Source: Aureimonas mangrovi (GTDB lineage: Bacteria; Pseudomonadota; Alphaproteobacteria; Rhizobiales; Rhizobiaceae). From it: 64,000 nt of DNA. Each line of letters begins with the position of its first letter. The first letter of the stretch is position 1. The notes beneath the pieces are model-generated. The model saw only the letters and a program-made list of their open reading frames with translations, did no database searches and had not been told where the DNA came from. This document shows, in pieces, positions 45,534-55,232 of the stretch. The translations under genes and the position numbers were made by a program. Location of the stretch: positions 1,493,001 through 1,557,000 of the forward strand of contig NZ_CP059692.1 of assembly GCF_014058705.1 (NCBI RefSeq). The letters run 5' to 3'.

Positions 45534-47660
45534 ATGCCCGACCTGCTTCTCGAACTCCGCTCCGAAGAGATTCCCGCGCGCATGCAGCGCAAAGCCGCCG
45601 GCGACCTGCGCAAGCTCGTCACCGACGCTCTGGTGGAGGCGGGGCTCACCTACGAGGGGGCGCGCGAATACTGGACTCCGCGCCGTCTGACGCTCGACAT
45701 CCGTGGGCTGGAAGCGCGTTCGAAGGACCGGCGCGAAGAGCGCAAGGGACCGAAAGTCGGCGCGCCGGAAAAGGCCATCGAGGGCTTCTTGCGCGCTGCC
45801 GGCCTGGCCTCCATCGAGGAGGCGAGCATTCAGAGCGACAAGAAGGGCGACTTCTACGTCGCGACGAGCGTGAAGCCAGGCCGCCCCGCGGAAGAGATCG
45901 TCGCCGAGTTCATGCCGGCTATCGTGCGCGATTTCCCGTGGCCAAAGTCGATGCGCTGGGGCCCTGCCTCCGCACGCCCCGGCTCCTTGCGCTGGGTACG
46001 CCCGTTGCAGTCGATCCTGTGCGTTTTCGGCCCCGAAGTAGGCGAGACGGCGGTGGTGGAATTCGAGATCGACGGCTTGCACTCCGGCAACACCACCGTC
46101 GGCCACCGTTTCCACGCGCCCGACCCGATCATGGTGCGGCGTTTCGATGATTATGTCGCGAAGCTCGAAGCGGCCCACGTCGTTCTCGATGCCGAGCGCC
46201 GGAAGGAGGTCATCCGCACCGACGCGCAGAACCTCGCCTTTGCGCAAGGGCTTGAGCTCGTCGAGGACGAGGGGCTTCTGGAGGAAGTGTGCGGTCTCGT
46301 TGAGTGGCCTGTGGTGCTGATGGGCGCCTTCGACGAGGCGTTCCTCTCCATCCCGCCGGAGATGATCCGCCTGACGATCCGCACCAACCAGAAGTGCTTC
46401 GTGACGCGGCAGATGGGCGGTGAGGGGCTTTCCAACCGCTTCCTCCTCGTCTCCAACATCGAGGCGAGCGACGGCGGCGCCGAGATCGCGCGCGGCAACG
46501 GCAAGGTGGTTCGCGCGCGGCTCTCGGACGCGCTCTACTTCTGGAACACCGACCAGCAGGACCTGCCGGACGTCGCCGCGCTGAAAGGCTCGGCGGAGGC
46601 CTTCGGGCTCGACCTCGCCCGGCCGCTCGATCAGCGCATGGCCAAGCTCGACGCGCTGGGCGTCACCTTCCACGCCAAGCTCGGCACGCAGGGCGAGCGG
46701 GTGAAGCGCATCGCCGCGCTCGCAGAGGCGCTGGCACCGAGCGTCGGCGCCGATCCGGCCGAAGCGCGCCGTGCAGCCGTCCTCGCAAAGGCGGACTTGA
46801 CCAGCGAGGCCGTGGGCGAGTTCCCGGAACTGCAGGGCCTGATGGGCCGCAAATATGCCGGCCTCCAGGGCGAGAGCGAAAGCGTGCAGGCGGCGATCGA
46901 GGATCACTACAAGCCGCTCGGGCCGACCGATAGCGTGCCAGCCAATCCGGTGGCGGTGGCAGTCGCGCTTGCCGACAAGCTCGATACGCTCGTCGGCTTC
47001 TGGGCGATCGACGAGAAGCCGACTGGCTCGAAGGACCCCTACGCGCTGCGCCGAGCCGCGCTCGGCGTCATCCGCATCGTCCTCGACAACCGCCTGCGCC
47101 TGCCGCTTGGACCGCTGATGCCGGCGGGCGATCTCCTTTCCTTCTTCCACGACAGGCTGAAGGGGCAGTTGCGCGACGAAGGTGCGCGGCACGATCTCGT
47201 CGACGCTGTTCTCTCGTCCGGCTCGGGCGAGGGTGCGAAGGACGACCTTCTCGACATTGCGGAACGCGTCGCCGCGCTCGGTTCGCTTCTGGAGACCGAG
47301 GACGGCCGCAACCTCCTCGCCGCCTATCGCCGCTCGGCCAACATCCTTGCCGCCGAAGAGAAGAAGGGCACCGCAGTCGCGCCCGCCGTTTCGCGCGATG
47401 TGCTCGTGGAAGCGGAGGAAACGGCGCTGTTCGATGCTGTCGAGTATGCTGAACGCGAGCTCGACACGGCGCTCGCTGCCGAGGATTACCGGCAGGCGAC
47501 GGCTGCTCTCGGAAAGTTGCGCGGCCCTGCCGACGCGTTCTTCGAGAAGGTTCTCGTCAACGCGGAAGACGAGGGGCTGCGCGCCAATCGCCTGGCGTTG
47601 CTGGCGCGAATCCGGTCGGCCACCGAACGCGTCGCGGACTTTTCGCGGATCGCCGGTTGA
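45534..47660 (+). CDS. glyS: Glycyl-tRNA synthetase beta subunit
   Basis: The tRNA-recognising subunit of the heterotetrameric synthetase; 708 residues, with the family start [47 protein letters not shown] and the C-terminal anticodon-binding-like region ending in [25 protein letters not shown] (partly quoted: [11 protein letters not shown]). Nothing is missing. The start at 45534 is 76 bases after the metallopeptidase stop. It needs GlyQ for activity, so coordinate expression with the upstream gene is expected. Confidence 0.95.
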   Translation: MPDLLLELRSEEIPARMQRKAAGDLRKLVTDALVEAGLTYEGAREYWTPRRLTLDIRGLEARSKDRREERKGPKVGAPEKAIEGFLRAAGLASIEEASIQSDKKGDFYVATSVKPGRPAEEIVAEFMPAIVRDFPWPKSMRWGPASARPGSLRWVRPLQSILCVFGPEVGETAVVEFEIDGLHSGNTTVGHRFHAPDPIMVRRFDDYVAKLEAAHVVLDAERRKEVIRTDAQNLAFAQGLELVEDEGLLEEVCGLVEWPVVLMGAFDEAFLSIPPEMIRLTIRTNQKCFVTRQMGGEGLSNRFLLVSNIEASDGGAEIARGNGKVVRARLSDALYFWNTDQQDLPDVAALKGSAEAFGLDLARPLDQRMAKLDALGVTFHAKLGTQGERVKRIAALAEALAPSVGADPAEARRAAVLAKADLTSEAVGEFPELQGLMGRKYAGLQGESESVQAAIEDHYKPLGPTDSVPANPVAVAVALADKLDTLVGFWAIDEKPTGSKDPYALRRAALGVIRIVLDNRLRLPLGPLMPAGDLLSFFHDRLKGQLRDEGARHDLVDAVLSSGSGEGAKDDLLDIAERVAALGSLLETEDGRNLLAAYRRSANILAAEEKKGTAVAPAVSRDVLVEAEETALFDAVEYAERELDTALAAEDYRQATAALGKLRGPADAFFEKVLVNAEDEGLRANRLALLARIRSATERVADFSRIAG

Positions 47661-48028
47661 TCCGCCGCACGGGTTCCCACGGTCCGTCGCGCCGCAGGCA
47701 AGCTTTCGTTAAGCAAGATTTGGCTTGATAGGCGCTCGGCCGAAAAAAATGTCGAGGTCGCCGGACCGACGCCTGCCACAATGAATCACGGGAACGTGAC
47801 GAAGTCGCCCGGAACCTGACAAAAACTGTCGGCACAAGGACTTAATCGCATCCGGCTCCTCTGCGGAGACAGGCCGGGCCCGAAATCTCTGTACGCATTC
47901 CCGGTCGTCCCCTCCTCGCGTTTTCTGGGGAATGACGCCGGATCGCATGGGGCAGGTCGACCGACCTCTTCGCCGCTTCCCGCCAGGGGTGCGGCGGCGA
48001 TGGCGGTGACGACGAGGGGAACTCCTGT
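47661..48028. other. Intergenic stretch without a supported gene
   Basis: About 370 bases between glyS and the GH25 gene with no plausible coding frame. I see two GGGAAC/GGAACC motifs at 47790-47795 and 47811-47816 that are spaced 21 bases start to start, but no CGTT at the EcfG spacing. An A/T-rich patch (GAAAAAAATG, around 47743) and a long leader could belong to the lysozyme gene. No tRNA or structured RNA was recognised. Confidence 0.5.
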
Positions 48029-49507
48029 ATGCTGAAGTTGAGCGTGGCCATCGCGGCCGCCGGTCGATGGTCGTTGGCATTCGTTGCCGGAGCGATGGTG
48101 CTCGGTGCGCTTCCCGCGCAGGCCGAATGGGATCGCCCCTGGAAAGACGAGAGCCGGGCCCTCGTGATCGACGCCTATGAGTTCAATCCGATCAATTGGG
48201 CGGAGATGACCTCGGACGAGCGGATCGCCGGCTTCATCTCGAAGGCTTCCGACGGTTTGCCGCCCGCCTGGTCGTGCCGAGGCCTTTCGGGAGACGACGA
48301 GCGCCTGTGCAAGAACCGCTGGTGGAAGTACTCCGTCACGCAGGAGCTCTATTTCACCCGCCGCGAGATGGCGAAGATGCTTGGCCTCAAATGGGGCGCC
48401 TACCATCTCGGCCGCCCCGGCAATCCGCGCGAGCAGGCCGACCACTTCATCGACTTCGCCAAGCCCGAGGAGGACGAGCTGATCGCCCTCGACATCGAGG
48501 ACAACGATCCCGACGCCTGGATGTCGCTCGCGGACGCGGAAATCTTTGCCGAGCAGATCAAGATCCGCGTCGGGCGCTATCCGGTGCTCTACACCAATGG
48601 CAGCACCGCCGCCTACATCTCGAAGAACGCTTCGGATTATCCCCTGCTGTCGCGCCTGCCGCTCTGGTACGCGCGTTATCGCGACGACATCACCGGCATG
48701 TTCCCGGAGGAAACGTGGCCCAGCTACGCGCTGTGGCAGTTCGCATCCATGCACAATTGCAACGGCCGCTCCTGCCCCTATCGCGTGCAGGGCACGAAGA
48801 CCGACATCGACGTGAACGTCTCGCCGTTGACGGTGGCCGAACTGAAGGAGGCGTGGCCCTTCGCCGATCTGGTCGGCGACGCCCCAGCGCCGCCCATGCA
48901 CCCGAACTCCGACGCGCTGATCGCGAGTGCGGCAGCAAAGGCCGGCGATTCGATTGAGGCCGTCGGCTCGATCGTCGCCGCCAATGACAATGCGGACGAC
49001 GAGGGACCTGGCGCGATGCTTGCCGCCTACGGGCCGAGCGGAGAGTCGGGCGGCAGCCACGTTGATCCGCTTCAACTCCTGACGGAGGTTGCGCGCCGCG
49101 AACACACCCAGGCTGGCCGCAGCCCGGTTCTCTCCGCGCTGACGACCACTGCCCCGCGCGTCGAGCCGGATCTGCCCGCCGACGCCAAGGTCCGCCGCGC
49201 GCCACCGCTGCGCACGCAGGATGTCTCGGCCGGCATGATCGATGCGTTCGGTCAGCTTCAGGGCGATATGTCCAAGGTGCGGGAAATCCTGGCCCCGGAA
49301 ACGCCGGCCGCCGGAACGCTGCAGAACGCCGCACGCCTCGATGAACTGGCGCAGGCGCGGGTCGACGCCCACTCTCGCATCGCGGAGCGCCTCCGCGAAG
49401 CGGCTGCCCATCCCGAGCCGGAGCGGCGTTCGTCGCTCGACGATGAAGAGAAGGGCGGCTGGGCGCTTTCGAGCGTGACCAGCCGCATCGCATCCGCCTT
49501 CCGGTAG
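48029..49507 (+). CDS. GH25 family lysozyme with a long C-terminal extension
   Basis: A 492-residue exported protein with a signal peptide (about 1-32, LPAQAE). The GH25 muramidase domain (about 42-270) starts with LVIDAYEFNPINW, contains the catalytic acidic pattern LIALDIEDNDPDAW and ends with the WQFASMHNCNG strand. The C-terminal 220 residues have no recognisable domain: Ala/Pro-rich, with a charged helical part. It should act on peptidoglycan in the periplasm or outside the cell. A terminator-like hairpin follows. Confidence 0.85.
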   Translation: MLKLSVAIAAAGRWSLAFVAGAMVLGALPAQAEWDRPWKDESRALVIDAYEFNPINWAEMTSDERIAGFISKASDGLPPAWSCRGLSGDDERLCKNRWWKYSVTQELYFTRREMAKMLGLKWGAYHLGRPGNPREQADHFIDFAKPEEDELIALDIEDNDPDAWMSLADAEIFAEQIKIRVGRYPVLYTNGSTAAYISKNASDYPLLSRLPLWYARYRDDITGMFPEETWPSYALWQFASMHNCNGRSCPYRVQGTKTDIDVNVSPLTVAELKEAWPFADLVGDAPAPPMHPNSDALIASAAAKAGDSIEAVGSIVAANDNADDEGPGAMLAAYGPSGESGGSHVDPLQLLTEVARREHTQAGRSPVLSALTTTAPRVEPDLPADAKVRRAPPLRTQDVSAGMIDAFGQLQGDMSKVREILAPETPAAGTLQNAARLDELAQARVDAHSRIAERLREAAAHPEPERRSSLDDEEKGGWALSSVTSRIASAFR

Positions 49508-49531
49508 TCGACATTCGCGGGACACGTCCGG

Positions 49532-49555
49532 CCCGCGCTTGGAGCGCGGGTCTTT
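49532..49555 (+). terminator. Intrinsic terminator after the GH25 gene
   Basis: CCCGCGC (49532-49538) pairs perfectly with GCGCGGG (49544-49550) around a 5-base loop, followed by TCTTT. It sits 25 bases after the GH25 stop and just before the Sua5 start. Confidence 0.65.
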
Positions 49556-49562
49556 CCGCATT

Positions 49563-50543
49563 ATGGCTTGCCGCGTGATGGACACGCGTACCCTTTCCCT
49601 GAACGATCCGCATGCCGAGGCCGAGGCGGTTCGTGTGCTGGCGGCCGGCGGTCTCGTCGCGCTGCCGACCGAAACGGTCTACGGCCTGGCCGGCGACGCC
49701 ACGCGCGGCGAGAGTGTCGCGCGCATCTTCGAGGCGAAGGGTCGGCCGAGCTTCAACCCGCTGATTGCTCACGTGAGCGATCGCGAGATGGCACGCCGGA
49801 TTGCGCGGTTTGATGCTAGCGCCGAACGGCTCGCCGATCTGTTCTGGCCCGGTCCGCTGACGCTCGTCCTGCCGCTGGAGGAGGGGTCGCCCGTGCATCC
49901 GCTGGCGCTGGCCGGGCTCTCGAGCGTCGCGGTTCGAATGCCGCGCGGCGCCGCTTCCGACATCATTGCCAAGCTCGGTAGACCGCTCGCGGCACCCAGC
50001 GCCAACGCCTCTGGCCGCGTCAGCGCGACTAGCGCCGGGGAGGTTCGACGCACGCTCGGCGGACGGATCGAGCTCATCCTCGACGGTGGGCTATGCGCCC
50101 TCGGTCTCGAATCGACGATCCTCAAGGTCGAGGCGGACGGGATCCGTCTCCTGCGGCCCGGCGCGCTGACCGTCGAAGAGGTCGAGGCCGCGACAGGGGC
50201 GCAAATTCTGGCCGCGTCGGGCGGCGGTATCGAAGCGCCCGGCCAGATGTCGTCGCACTACGCGCCTTCCGGGAGAGTGCGGCTCGGCGCGCGAAACGTG
50301 GAGCCGGGCGAGCATTTTCTCGCCTTCGGTCCACAGGAGGTGCCGGGCGCCGGCGAGGCGGCGGCGCTCGTTAATCTCAGTGAGGCAGGCGATCTGCGCG
50401 AGGCGGCGGCGGGGCTCTTCGCCGCACTCGCCGGTTTCGACGATCCGGCGATCGAGCGCATTGCCGTCGCGCCGATCCCGGAGAGGGGGCTCGGACAGGC
50501 GATCAACGACCGCTTGCGGCGCGCCGCTGCGCCGCGTGAATGA
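49563..50543 (+). CDS. L-threonylcarbamoyladenylate synthase (Sua5/YwlC/TsaC)
   Basis: Makes the activated intermediate for the t6A modification of tRNAs reading ANN codons. The YrdC domain shows LVALPTETVYGLAGDA, KGRPSFNPLIAHV and SSVAVRMPRG; a C-terminal Sua5 domain follows after the linker GQMSSHYAPSGRVRL, so it is the long Sua5 form. The start is uncertain: ATG at 49563 (326 residues) or 49578, both with poor ribosome binding sites. A TTG at 49539 would lie in the loop of the terminator hairpin and is rejected. The next gene follows after 16 bases. Confidence 0.92.
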   Translation: MACRVMDTRTLSLNDPHAEAEAVRVLAAGGLVALPTETVYGLAGDATRGESVARIFEAKGRPSFNPLIAHVSDREMARRIARFDASAERLADLFWPGPLTLVLPLEEGSPVHPLALAGLSSVAVRMPRGAASDIIAKLGRPLAAPSANASGRVSATSAGEVRRTLGGRIELILDGGLCALGLESTILKVEADGIRLLRPGALTVEEVEAATGAQILAASGGGIEAPGQMSSHYAPSGRVRLGARNVEPGEHFLAFGPQEVPGAGEAAALVNLSEAGDLREAAAGLFAALAGFDDPAIERIAVAPIPERGLGQAINDRLRRAAAPRE

Positions 50544-50559
50544 CAGGAAAGGGAGGGTC

Positions 50560-51999
50560 ATGGACGCGAGGGGAGAGACAAAGGGCAGGCCGCTCGACGA
50601 AGCGGTGATCGAGCGCTTCCGCGAGATCGTCGGGCCGGCCAACGCATTGAGCGAGCCGGGCATGATCGCGCCTTACATGCACGAGCCGCGCGATCTCTTC
50701 GCGGCCGATGGTCGGCTGGTTCTGCGCCCGGCCGATGTCGGCCAGGTTTCCGCGGTCCTCCGCCTGGCGAGCGAGACTCGCACCCCCATCGTGCCGCAGG
50801 GCGGGAACACCGGTCTCGTCGGCGGCCAGATGCCGCGCGGCCCGGGGGAGGTGGTGCTGTCGCTGTCGCGCCTCGATCGCATCCGCGAGGTCGATCCGGT
50901 CGGGCGCACGATGACCGTCGAAGCCGGCGCTGTCCTTCAGAACGTGCACGAGGCGGCGGACGAGGCCGGGCTGTTCTATCCGCTGTCGCTCGGTTCGCAG
51001 GGCTCGTGCCAGATCGGAGGTAACCTTGCTTCCAACGCAGGCGGCACGGGCGTTCTGGCCTATGGCAACAGCCGCGATCTGTGCCTCGGGATCGAGGCGG
51101 TGCTGCCGTCCGGCGAAGTGCTGAACGGCCTGCGTCGCCTCAAGAAGGACAATCGCGGATACGATTGGCGTCATCTCCTGATCGGCTCGGAAGGCACGCT
51201 TGGCGTTATCACCGCCGCCGTCCTCAAGCTCTTTCCCAAGCCTGCGGGGCGCGAGGTGGCCTTTGTCGGCCTGCGCTCGCCCGACAAAGCGATCGCGCTT
51301 CTGCGGCGCGCGGAGGGGCTGGCGGGCGGCCAGTTGACGGCGTTCGAGCTGATGGCGCGCATCGGCATGGAATTCACGTTGCGCCACACGCAAGGCGCCC
51401 GCGACCCGATGGGCGAGCCGCACGGATGGTACGTGCTTCTCGAGATCTCGTCGCAGCGCTCGGGAGAGGACGCGCGCGAGACGATGGAGCGCGTGCTGTC
51501 GGAGGCCTTCGAGGCGGGCGAGATCGAGGATGCCGCGATCGCCCAGTCGGGCGCCGACGCCGAAGCGTTCTGGCGCATGCGCGAGGCCATGAGCTGGGCG
51601 CAGAAGCCCGAGGGCGGCTCGATCAAGCACGACGTCGCCGTGCCCGTGGCCGAGGTGCCCCGCTTCCTGCGCGAGGCGGGGGCAGCGGTGACGGCCGCGA
51701 TGCCGGGCGTGCGCATCGTCGCGTTCGGGCATCTGGGAGACGGCAACATCCACTACAATCTGACGCAGCCGGTCGGGATGGATTCCGCTGTCTTTCTCGA
51801 TCGCTGGCACGAGATGAATGCGATCGTCCACGCCGTCGTCGCCGGCCTTTCAGGCAGCTTCTCGGCCGAGCATGGAATTGGCCAGCTCAAGCGCGAGGAA
51901 CTCGCGCGCACCAAGGAGCCGGCCGAGATGGCGCTCATGCGCGCCATCAAGGCGACCGTCGATCCTTACTCGATCTTGAATCCCGGTAAGGTTCTCTAA
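50560..51999 (+). CDS. FAD-binding oxidase (D-2-hydroxyglutarate/D-lactate dehydrogenase type)
   Basis: A 479-residue flavoprotein of the FAD_binding_4/FAD-oxidase_C family. The FAD-binding part has PQGGNTGLVGGQ and LASNAGGTGVLAYGN; the C-terminal part has KHDVAVPVAE, FGHLGDGNIHYN (metal-binding histidines) and FSAEHGIGQLKREE. It should oxidise a D-2-hydroxyacid such as 2-hydroxyglutarate or lactate and pass electrons to a carrier. The ATG at 50560 has GGGAGG upstream. It is 16 bases after the Sua5 stop and probably cotranscribed. Confidence 0.9.
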   Translation: MDARGETKGRPLDEAVIERFREIVGPANALSEPGMIAPYMHEPRDLFAADGRLVLRPADVGQVSAVLRLASETRTPIVPQGGNTGLVGGQMPRGPGEVVLSLSRLDRIREVDPVGRTMTVEAGAVLQNVHEAADEAGLFYPLSLGSQGSCQIGGNLASNAGGTGVLAYGNSRDLCLGIEAVLPSGEVLNGLRRLKKDNRGYDWRHLLIGSEGTLGVITAAVLKLFPKPAGREVAFVGLRSPDKAIALLRRAEGLAGGQLTAFELMARIGMEFTLRHTQGARDPMGEPHGWYVLLEISSQRSGEDARETMERVLSEAFEAGEIEDAAIAQSGADAEAFWRMREAMSWAQKPEGGSIKHDVAVPVAEVPRFLREAGAAVTAAMPGVRIVAFGHLGDGNIHYNLTQPVGMDSAVFLDRWHEMNAIVHAVVAGLSGSFSAEHGIGQLKREELARTKEPAEMALMRAIKATVDPYSILNPGKVL

Positions 52000-52174
52000 A
52001 GTTTCGTTCAAATTGCGTTTTCGATAACCTTGAGCGCATGCAGGAAGACTTAACCGACTTTCTTAGGTCGAGCGAAACAGCCCCCCTGTAGCCTGCAGTT
52101 ATCCGAGCCGGGAAACATCGGCCGGATCGACAGGACCGGAAGCATTTCCGGAACAACAGGCAGAGGTTTCGACC

Positions 52175-52750
52175 ATGAGCTCGCTGACCAGCACTCTTCC
52201 GCACCGTCCCGAATGGGCGAGCGTTCCCATCCGCGTCGACCCGGCCTTCGCCGATCGTCGCCAGGTCTTCGAGATGATGGACGGCGAGGAGGTCGTCGGC
52301 TACCGCATTGACCATCGCGGCGCCGTCGTGCGCCGTCGTCTCGCCCACAGCGGCGTGCCCGTCTCGATCGCCCTGCCGGCGAACGCCTTCAAGGGTGTCG
52401 CCGCCCGCGCGATGGAGGATGGCGAGGGCAAGGTGACGGTCACGCTGGAACTGCACCACGAGAACCCCAAGCTCTGCGTGCCGCTTCTGGTCGCGAGCGA
52501 TCTCTTCGACGTCGCCGCCGACTGGCGCGGCTGGTCGGAGCTCTTCGGGCTGGCCATGCTGATGGTGGAGGCGGACGGCTCCGTCGTACCGCTTGAGGAG
52601 ACGCTCGGCCGCGTTCGCACCGCCGATCCGATGCCGCGGCGGCGCGCGGTGCCGAAGAACCGCCGCCCGCGCTTCCTCGCGCGCCGTAAGCCGGGCGGCC
52701 TTGGCATGCGCCTTTGCGTCAGCGGCGAAGAGATCATCGCCCGTTCCTGA
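52175..52750 (+). CDS. DUF6101 family protein
   Basis: A 191-residue soluble protein of a family known almost only from Hyphomicrobiales. The middle part (VSIALPANAFKGVAARA, VTVTLELHHENPKLCVPLLVASD, WRGWSELFGLAMLMVEADG) and the Arg/Pro-rich RRPRFLARRKPG segment near the C terminus are the recognisable marks. No catalytic motif is visible and the function is unknown. It is preceded by 175 bases of non-coding DNA and converges with ubiA, with 9 bases between the stops. Confidence 0.8.
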   Translation: MSSLTSTLPHRPEWASVPIRVDPAFADRRQVFEMMDGEEVVGYRIDHRGAVVRRRLAHSGVPVSIALPANAFKGVAARAMEDGEGKVTVTLELHHENPKLCVPLLVASDLFDVAADWRGWSELFGLAMLMVEADGSVVPLEETLGRVRTADPMPRRRAVPKNRRPRFLARRKPGGLGMRLCVSGEEIIARS

Positions 52751-52759
52751 CCTCTCGCT

Positions 52760-53761
52760 TCAATAGTGGGTCGGGAAGGAGAGCATCCAGAGCGATGAGA
52801 CGATCAGCCCGAGGAAGATGATCCAGCCGAAGAGGTTGTTCGACTTGAAGAGGGCGAGGCACTGCTCGGCATCGTCGATGTCGAGCGACCAGATCTGCCA
52901 GATCATCTGGCCTGCGCCGATCGCCAGTGCCGCGTAGGCGGGCCATGCGGGCCCGCCGCTCGTCCCGCCGGTGAGCTGGTAGGCGAGTGCGAAGCACAGG
53001 ATCGTGCCGAGATAGAGGATTGCGAGCGCGGGCTTGGTGCGCTCGCCGAAAAGGCGGGCGGTGGAGCGCACGCCCACCAGCGCATCGTCCTCCCGATCCT
53101 GATGCGCGTAGATCGTGTCGTAGCCCACGGTCCAAAGCACCGCGCCGACATAGAGCGCGAAGGGCGCCCAGCCGAGCGTGCCCCAGTATCCCGCCCATCC
53201 CATCAGCGCGCCCCAGGAGAAGGCGAGGCCGAGGCCGACCTGCGGCCAGTCCGTCACGCGTTTCAGGAACGGATAGATCGCAACCGTGGCCAGGGAGGCG
53301 ATGCCGAGCCCGATGGCGAAGAGGTTGAACTGGACGAGCACCGCGAGGCCCACGAGCGACTGGGCGACGAGGAAGAGCTTGGCGTTCAGCCGCGTCACCC
53401 GGCCCGAGGGCAAAGGGCGGGAGCGCGTGCGCGTCACGCGCCCGTCGATCTCGTGATCCACGAGGTCATTGTATGTGCAGCCCGCTCCGCGCATGGCGAT
53501 GGCGCCGATGACGAAGAGGAGAAGGTGCCAGAAATTCGGCAGGCCGGTGTGGACGGCCGAGGCCGCCGCCCATTGCGGCGCGAGTGCCGCCGACCACCAG
53601 CACGGCCATAGGAGAAGCTGCCAGCCGATCGGCCGGTCCCAGCGCGCCAGCTGCGCATAGGGCCAAAGGGCGCGCGGCAAGGCGCGGTAGACCCAATTCT
53701 GCGACGGCGCGTCGACCACGCGCTCGCCGGATGCGACCGTGCGGTCGTGCCAGTTCTGCAT
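52760..53761 (-). CDS. ubiA: 4-hydroxybenzoate polyprenyltransferase UbiA
   Basis: Joins 4-hydroxybenzoate to the polyprenyl tail in ubiquinone synthesis. The 333-residue membrane protein has about eight helices and the two aspartate motifs NDLVDHEID and DREDDALVG that hold the Mg-diphosphate. LARWDRPIGWQLLLWPCWWS is typical of the N-terminal part. The start is given at the ATG 53761; a TTG at 53797 (345 residues) has GAGGA upstream and is possible. It uses the product of the synthase at 40 kb. It is divergent from purD. Confidence 0.93.
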   Translation of the reverse strand: MQNWHDRTVASGERVVDAPSQNWVYRALPRALWPYAQLARWDRPIGWQLLLWPCWWSAALAPQWAAASAVHTGLPNFWHLLLFVIGAIAMRGAGCTYNDLVDHEIDGRVTRTRSRPLPSGRVTRLNAKLFLVAQSLVGLAVLVQFNLFAIGLGIASLATVAIYPFLKRVTDWPQVGLGLAFSWGALMGWAGYWGTLGWAPFALYVGAVLWTVGYDTIYAHQDREDDALVGVRSTARLFGERTKPALAILYLGTILCFALAYQLTGGTSGGPAWPAYAALAIGAGQMIWQIWSLDIDDAEQCLALFKSNNLFGWIIFLGLIVSSLWMLSFPTHY

Positions 53762-53890
53762 GGGTGCTGAGAAAGGCCGGAAAGCGGCGCGCGTCAAGCC
53801 GTTTCCTCGCCGAGTCCACGCTTGACCGGCAAGGCGGGCGCCTCGTAACTGCGCGCACTCGATCGAGCATCACGAAGCGGACCTCTTCCC

Positions 53891-55138
53891 ATGACCAACG
53901 TCCTCCTGATCGGCGCCGGTGGGCGCGAACATGCGCTGGCCTGGAAGTTGAAGCGCTCGCCCTCGATCGGCCGCCTGTTCGCCGCGCCCGGCAATCCCGG
54001 GATTGCAGAGGAGGCGGAGATCGCCGCGCTGGACATCGCGGACGGCGCGGCCGTCGTCGCCTTCTGCCGGCAGAACGCCGTCGATTTCGTTGTGGTGGGC
54101 CCCGAGAAGCCGCTTGTGGACGGGCTTGTGGACGAGCTTTTGGCGGCCGGGATCGCGGCGTTCGGCCCGAGCGCCGCTGCTGCACGGCTGGAGGGCTCGA
54201 AAGCGTTCACCAAGGCGCTTTGCGACGTCAAATCGATCCCGACTGCCCGCTATGCGCGCTTCGATGACCTTGCCGCGGCGCGCGCCTATGTCGAGAGGCA
54301 AGGCGCGCCGATCGTCGTGAAGGCGGACGGGCTCGCGGCGGGCAAGGGCGTGACGGTCGCCGCGAGCGTCGACGAGGCGCTGGCCGCGCTGGAGGATTGC
54401 CTCGCCGAGCCGGGCTCAAGCGTCGTCGTCGAGGAATGCCTTGAAGGGCCTGAAGCAAGCCTCTTCTGTCTGTGCGACGGCCGCACCGCGATCGCCTTCG
54501 GCACGGCTGAGGACCACAAGCGCGCCTTCGACGGCGACAAGGGCCCGAACACCGGCGGCATGGGCGCCTATTCGCCGTCCGGCCTGATGGACGAGGCGCT
54601 GGTGGAGCGCGCGATGGCCGAAATCGTGCGCCCGACGCTGGAGGGCATGGCCGAGGCGGGAACGCCCTTCAAGGGCGTGCTTTACGCCGGACTGATGCTT
54701 ACCGTCGAGGGGCCGAAGCTCATTGAATACAATGTCCGCTTCGGCGACCCGGAGTGTCAGGTTTTGATGATGCGCCTTGAGGACGACATCCTGCCGATCC
54801 TGATGGCCACCGCTTCGGGCGGTCTCGCCGACGTGTCGCCGCGCTGGCGCGACGAGGCGGCAGTGACCGTGGTGATGGCGAGCCCCGGCTACCCTGGAGC
54901 GCACAGGCGCGGGACCGTGATCGCCGCGCTGCCGCCCGAGAGCGATACCGTGAAAGTGTTCCACGCCGGCACGACGCTGGAGGGCGATGTCCTGACCGCG
55001 ACAGGCGGCCGCGTCCTCAACGTCTCCGCGATCGGCACGGATGTCGGAAAGGCAGCGGATGCGGCCTACGAAGCCGTCGCGCAGGTCGACTGGCCCGAAG
55101 CCATGTGGCGCACGGACATCGCGCATCGCGCGCGCTGA
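53891..55138 (+). CDS. purD: Phosphoribosylamine-glycine ligase
   Basis: Makes glycinamide ribonucleotide in purine synthesis, an ATP-grasp enzyme of 415 residues. The N-terminal domain begins VLLIGAGGREHALAWKL; KADGLAAGKGV and DHKRAFDGDKGPNTGGMGAYSP belong to the ATP-grasp core, and YNVRFGDPECQ holds the metal ligands. It appears complete and is transcribed from the gap shared with ubiA. Confidence 0.96.
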   Translation: MTNVLLIGAGGREHALAWKLKRSPSIGRLFAAPGNPGIAEEAEIAALDIADGAAVVAFCRQNAVDFVVVGPEKPLVDGLVDELLAAGIAAFGPSAAAARLEGSKAFTKALCDVKSIPTARYARFDDLAAARAYVERQGAPIVVKADGLAAGKGVTVAASVDEALAALEDCLAEPGSSVVVEECLEGPEASLFCLCDGRTAIAFGTAEDHKRAFDGDKGPNTGGMGAYSPSGLMDEALVERAMAEIVRPTLEGMAEAGTPFKGVLYAGLMLTVEGPKLIEYNVRFGDPECQVLMMRLEDDILPILMATASGGLADVSPRWRDEAAVTVVMASPGYPGAHRRGTVIAALPPESDTVKVFHAGTTLEGDVLTATGGRVLNVSAIGTDVGKAADAAYEAVAQVDWPEAMWRTDIAHRAR

Positions 55139-55194
55139 TCGGCGACGAACCCGAAAGGCATCTTCACGAAACGGCTGGATTTTTTCGGGGCGTT

Positions 55195-55211
55195 CTTACG
55201 TTAACGGTAAA
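55195..55211. promoter_or_regulatory. ACGT-type palindrome in front of the beta-oxidation operon
   Basis: CTTACGTTAACGGTAAA contains TTAC...GTAA arms around the near-symmetric core ACGT-TA-ACGG. It lies 22 bases before the FadE start. It resembles palindromic ACGT sites reported for MerR-family LiuR-type regulators of branched-chain and fatty acid catabolism. A related core (ACGT-TT-ACGT) occurs at 60978-60987 in front of the second dehydrogenase unit. Confidence 0.5.
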
Positions 55212-55232
55212 GCCGAAGACGGGAGAGCCACC

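Noticed and set aside
47790-47816. Two GGGAAC/GGAACC motifs as EcfG promoters for the lysozyme gene
   Set aside because: No CGTT-like element stands 16 or 17 bases downstream of either.
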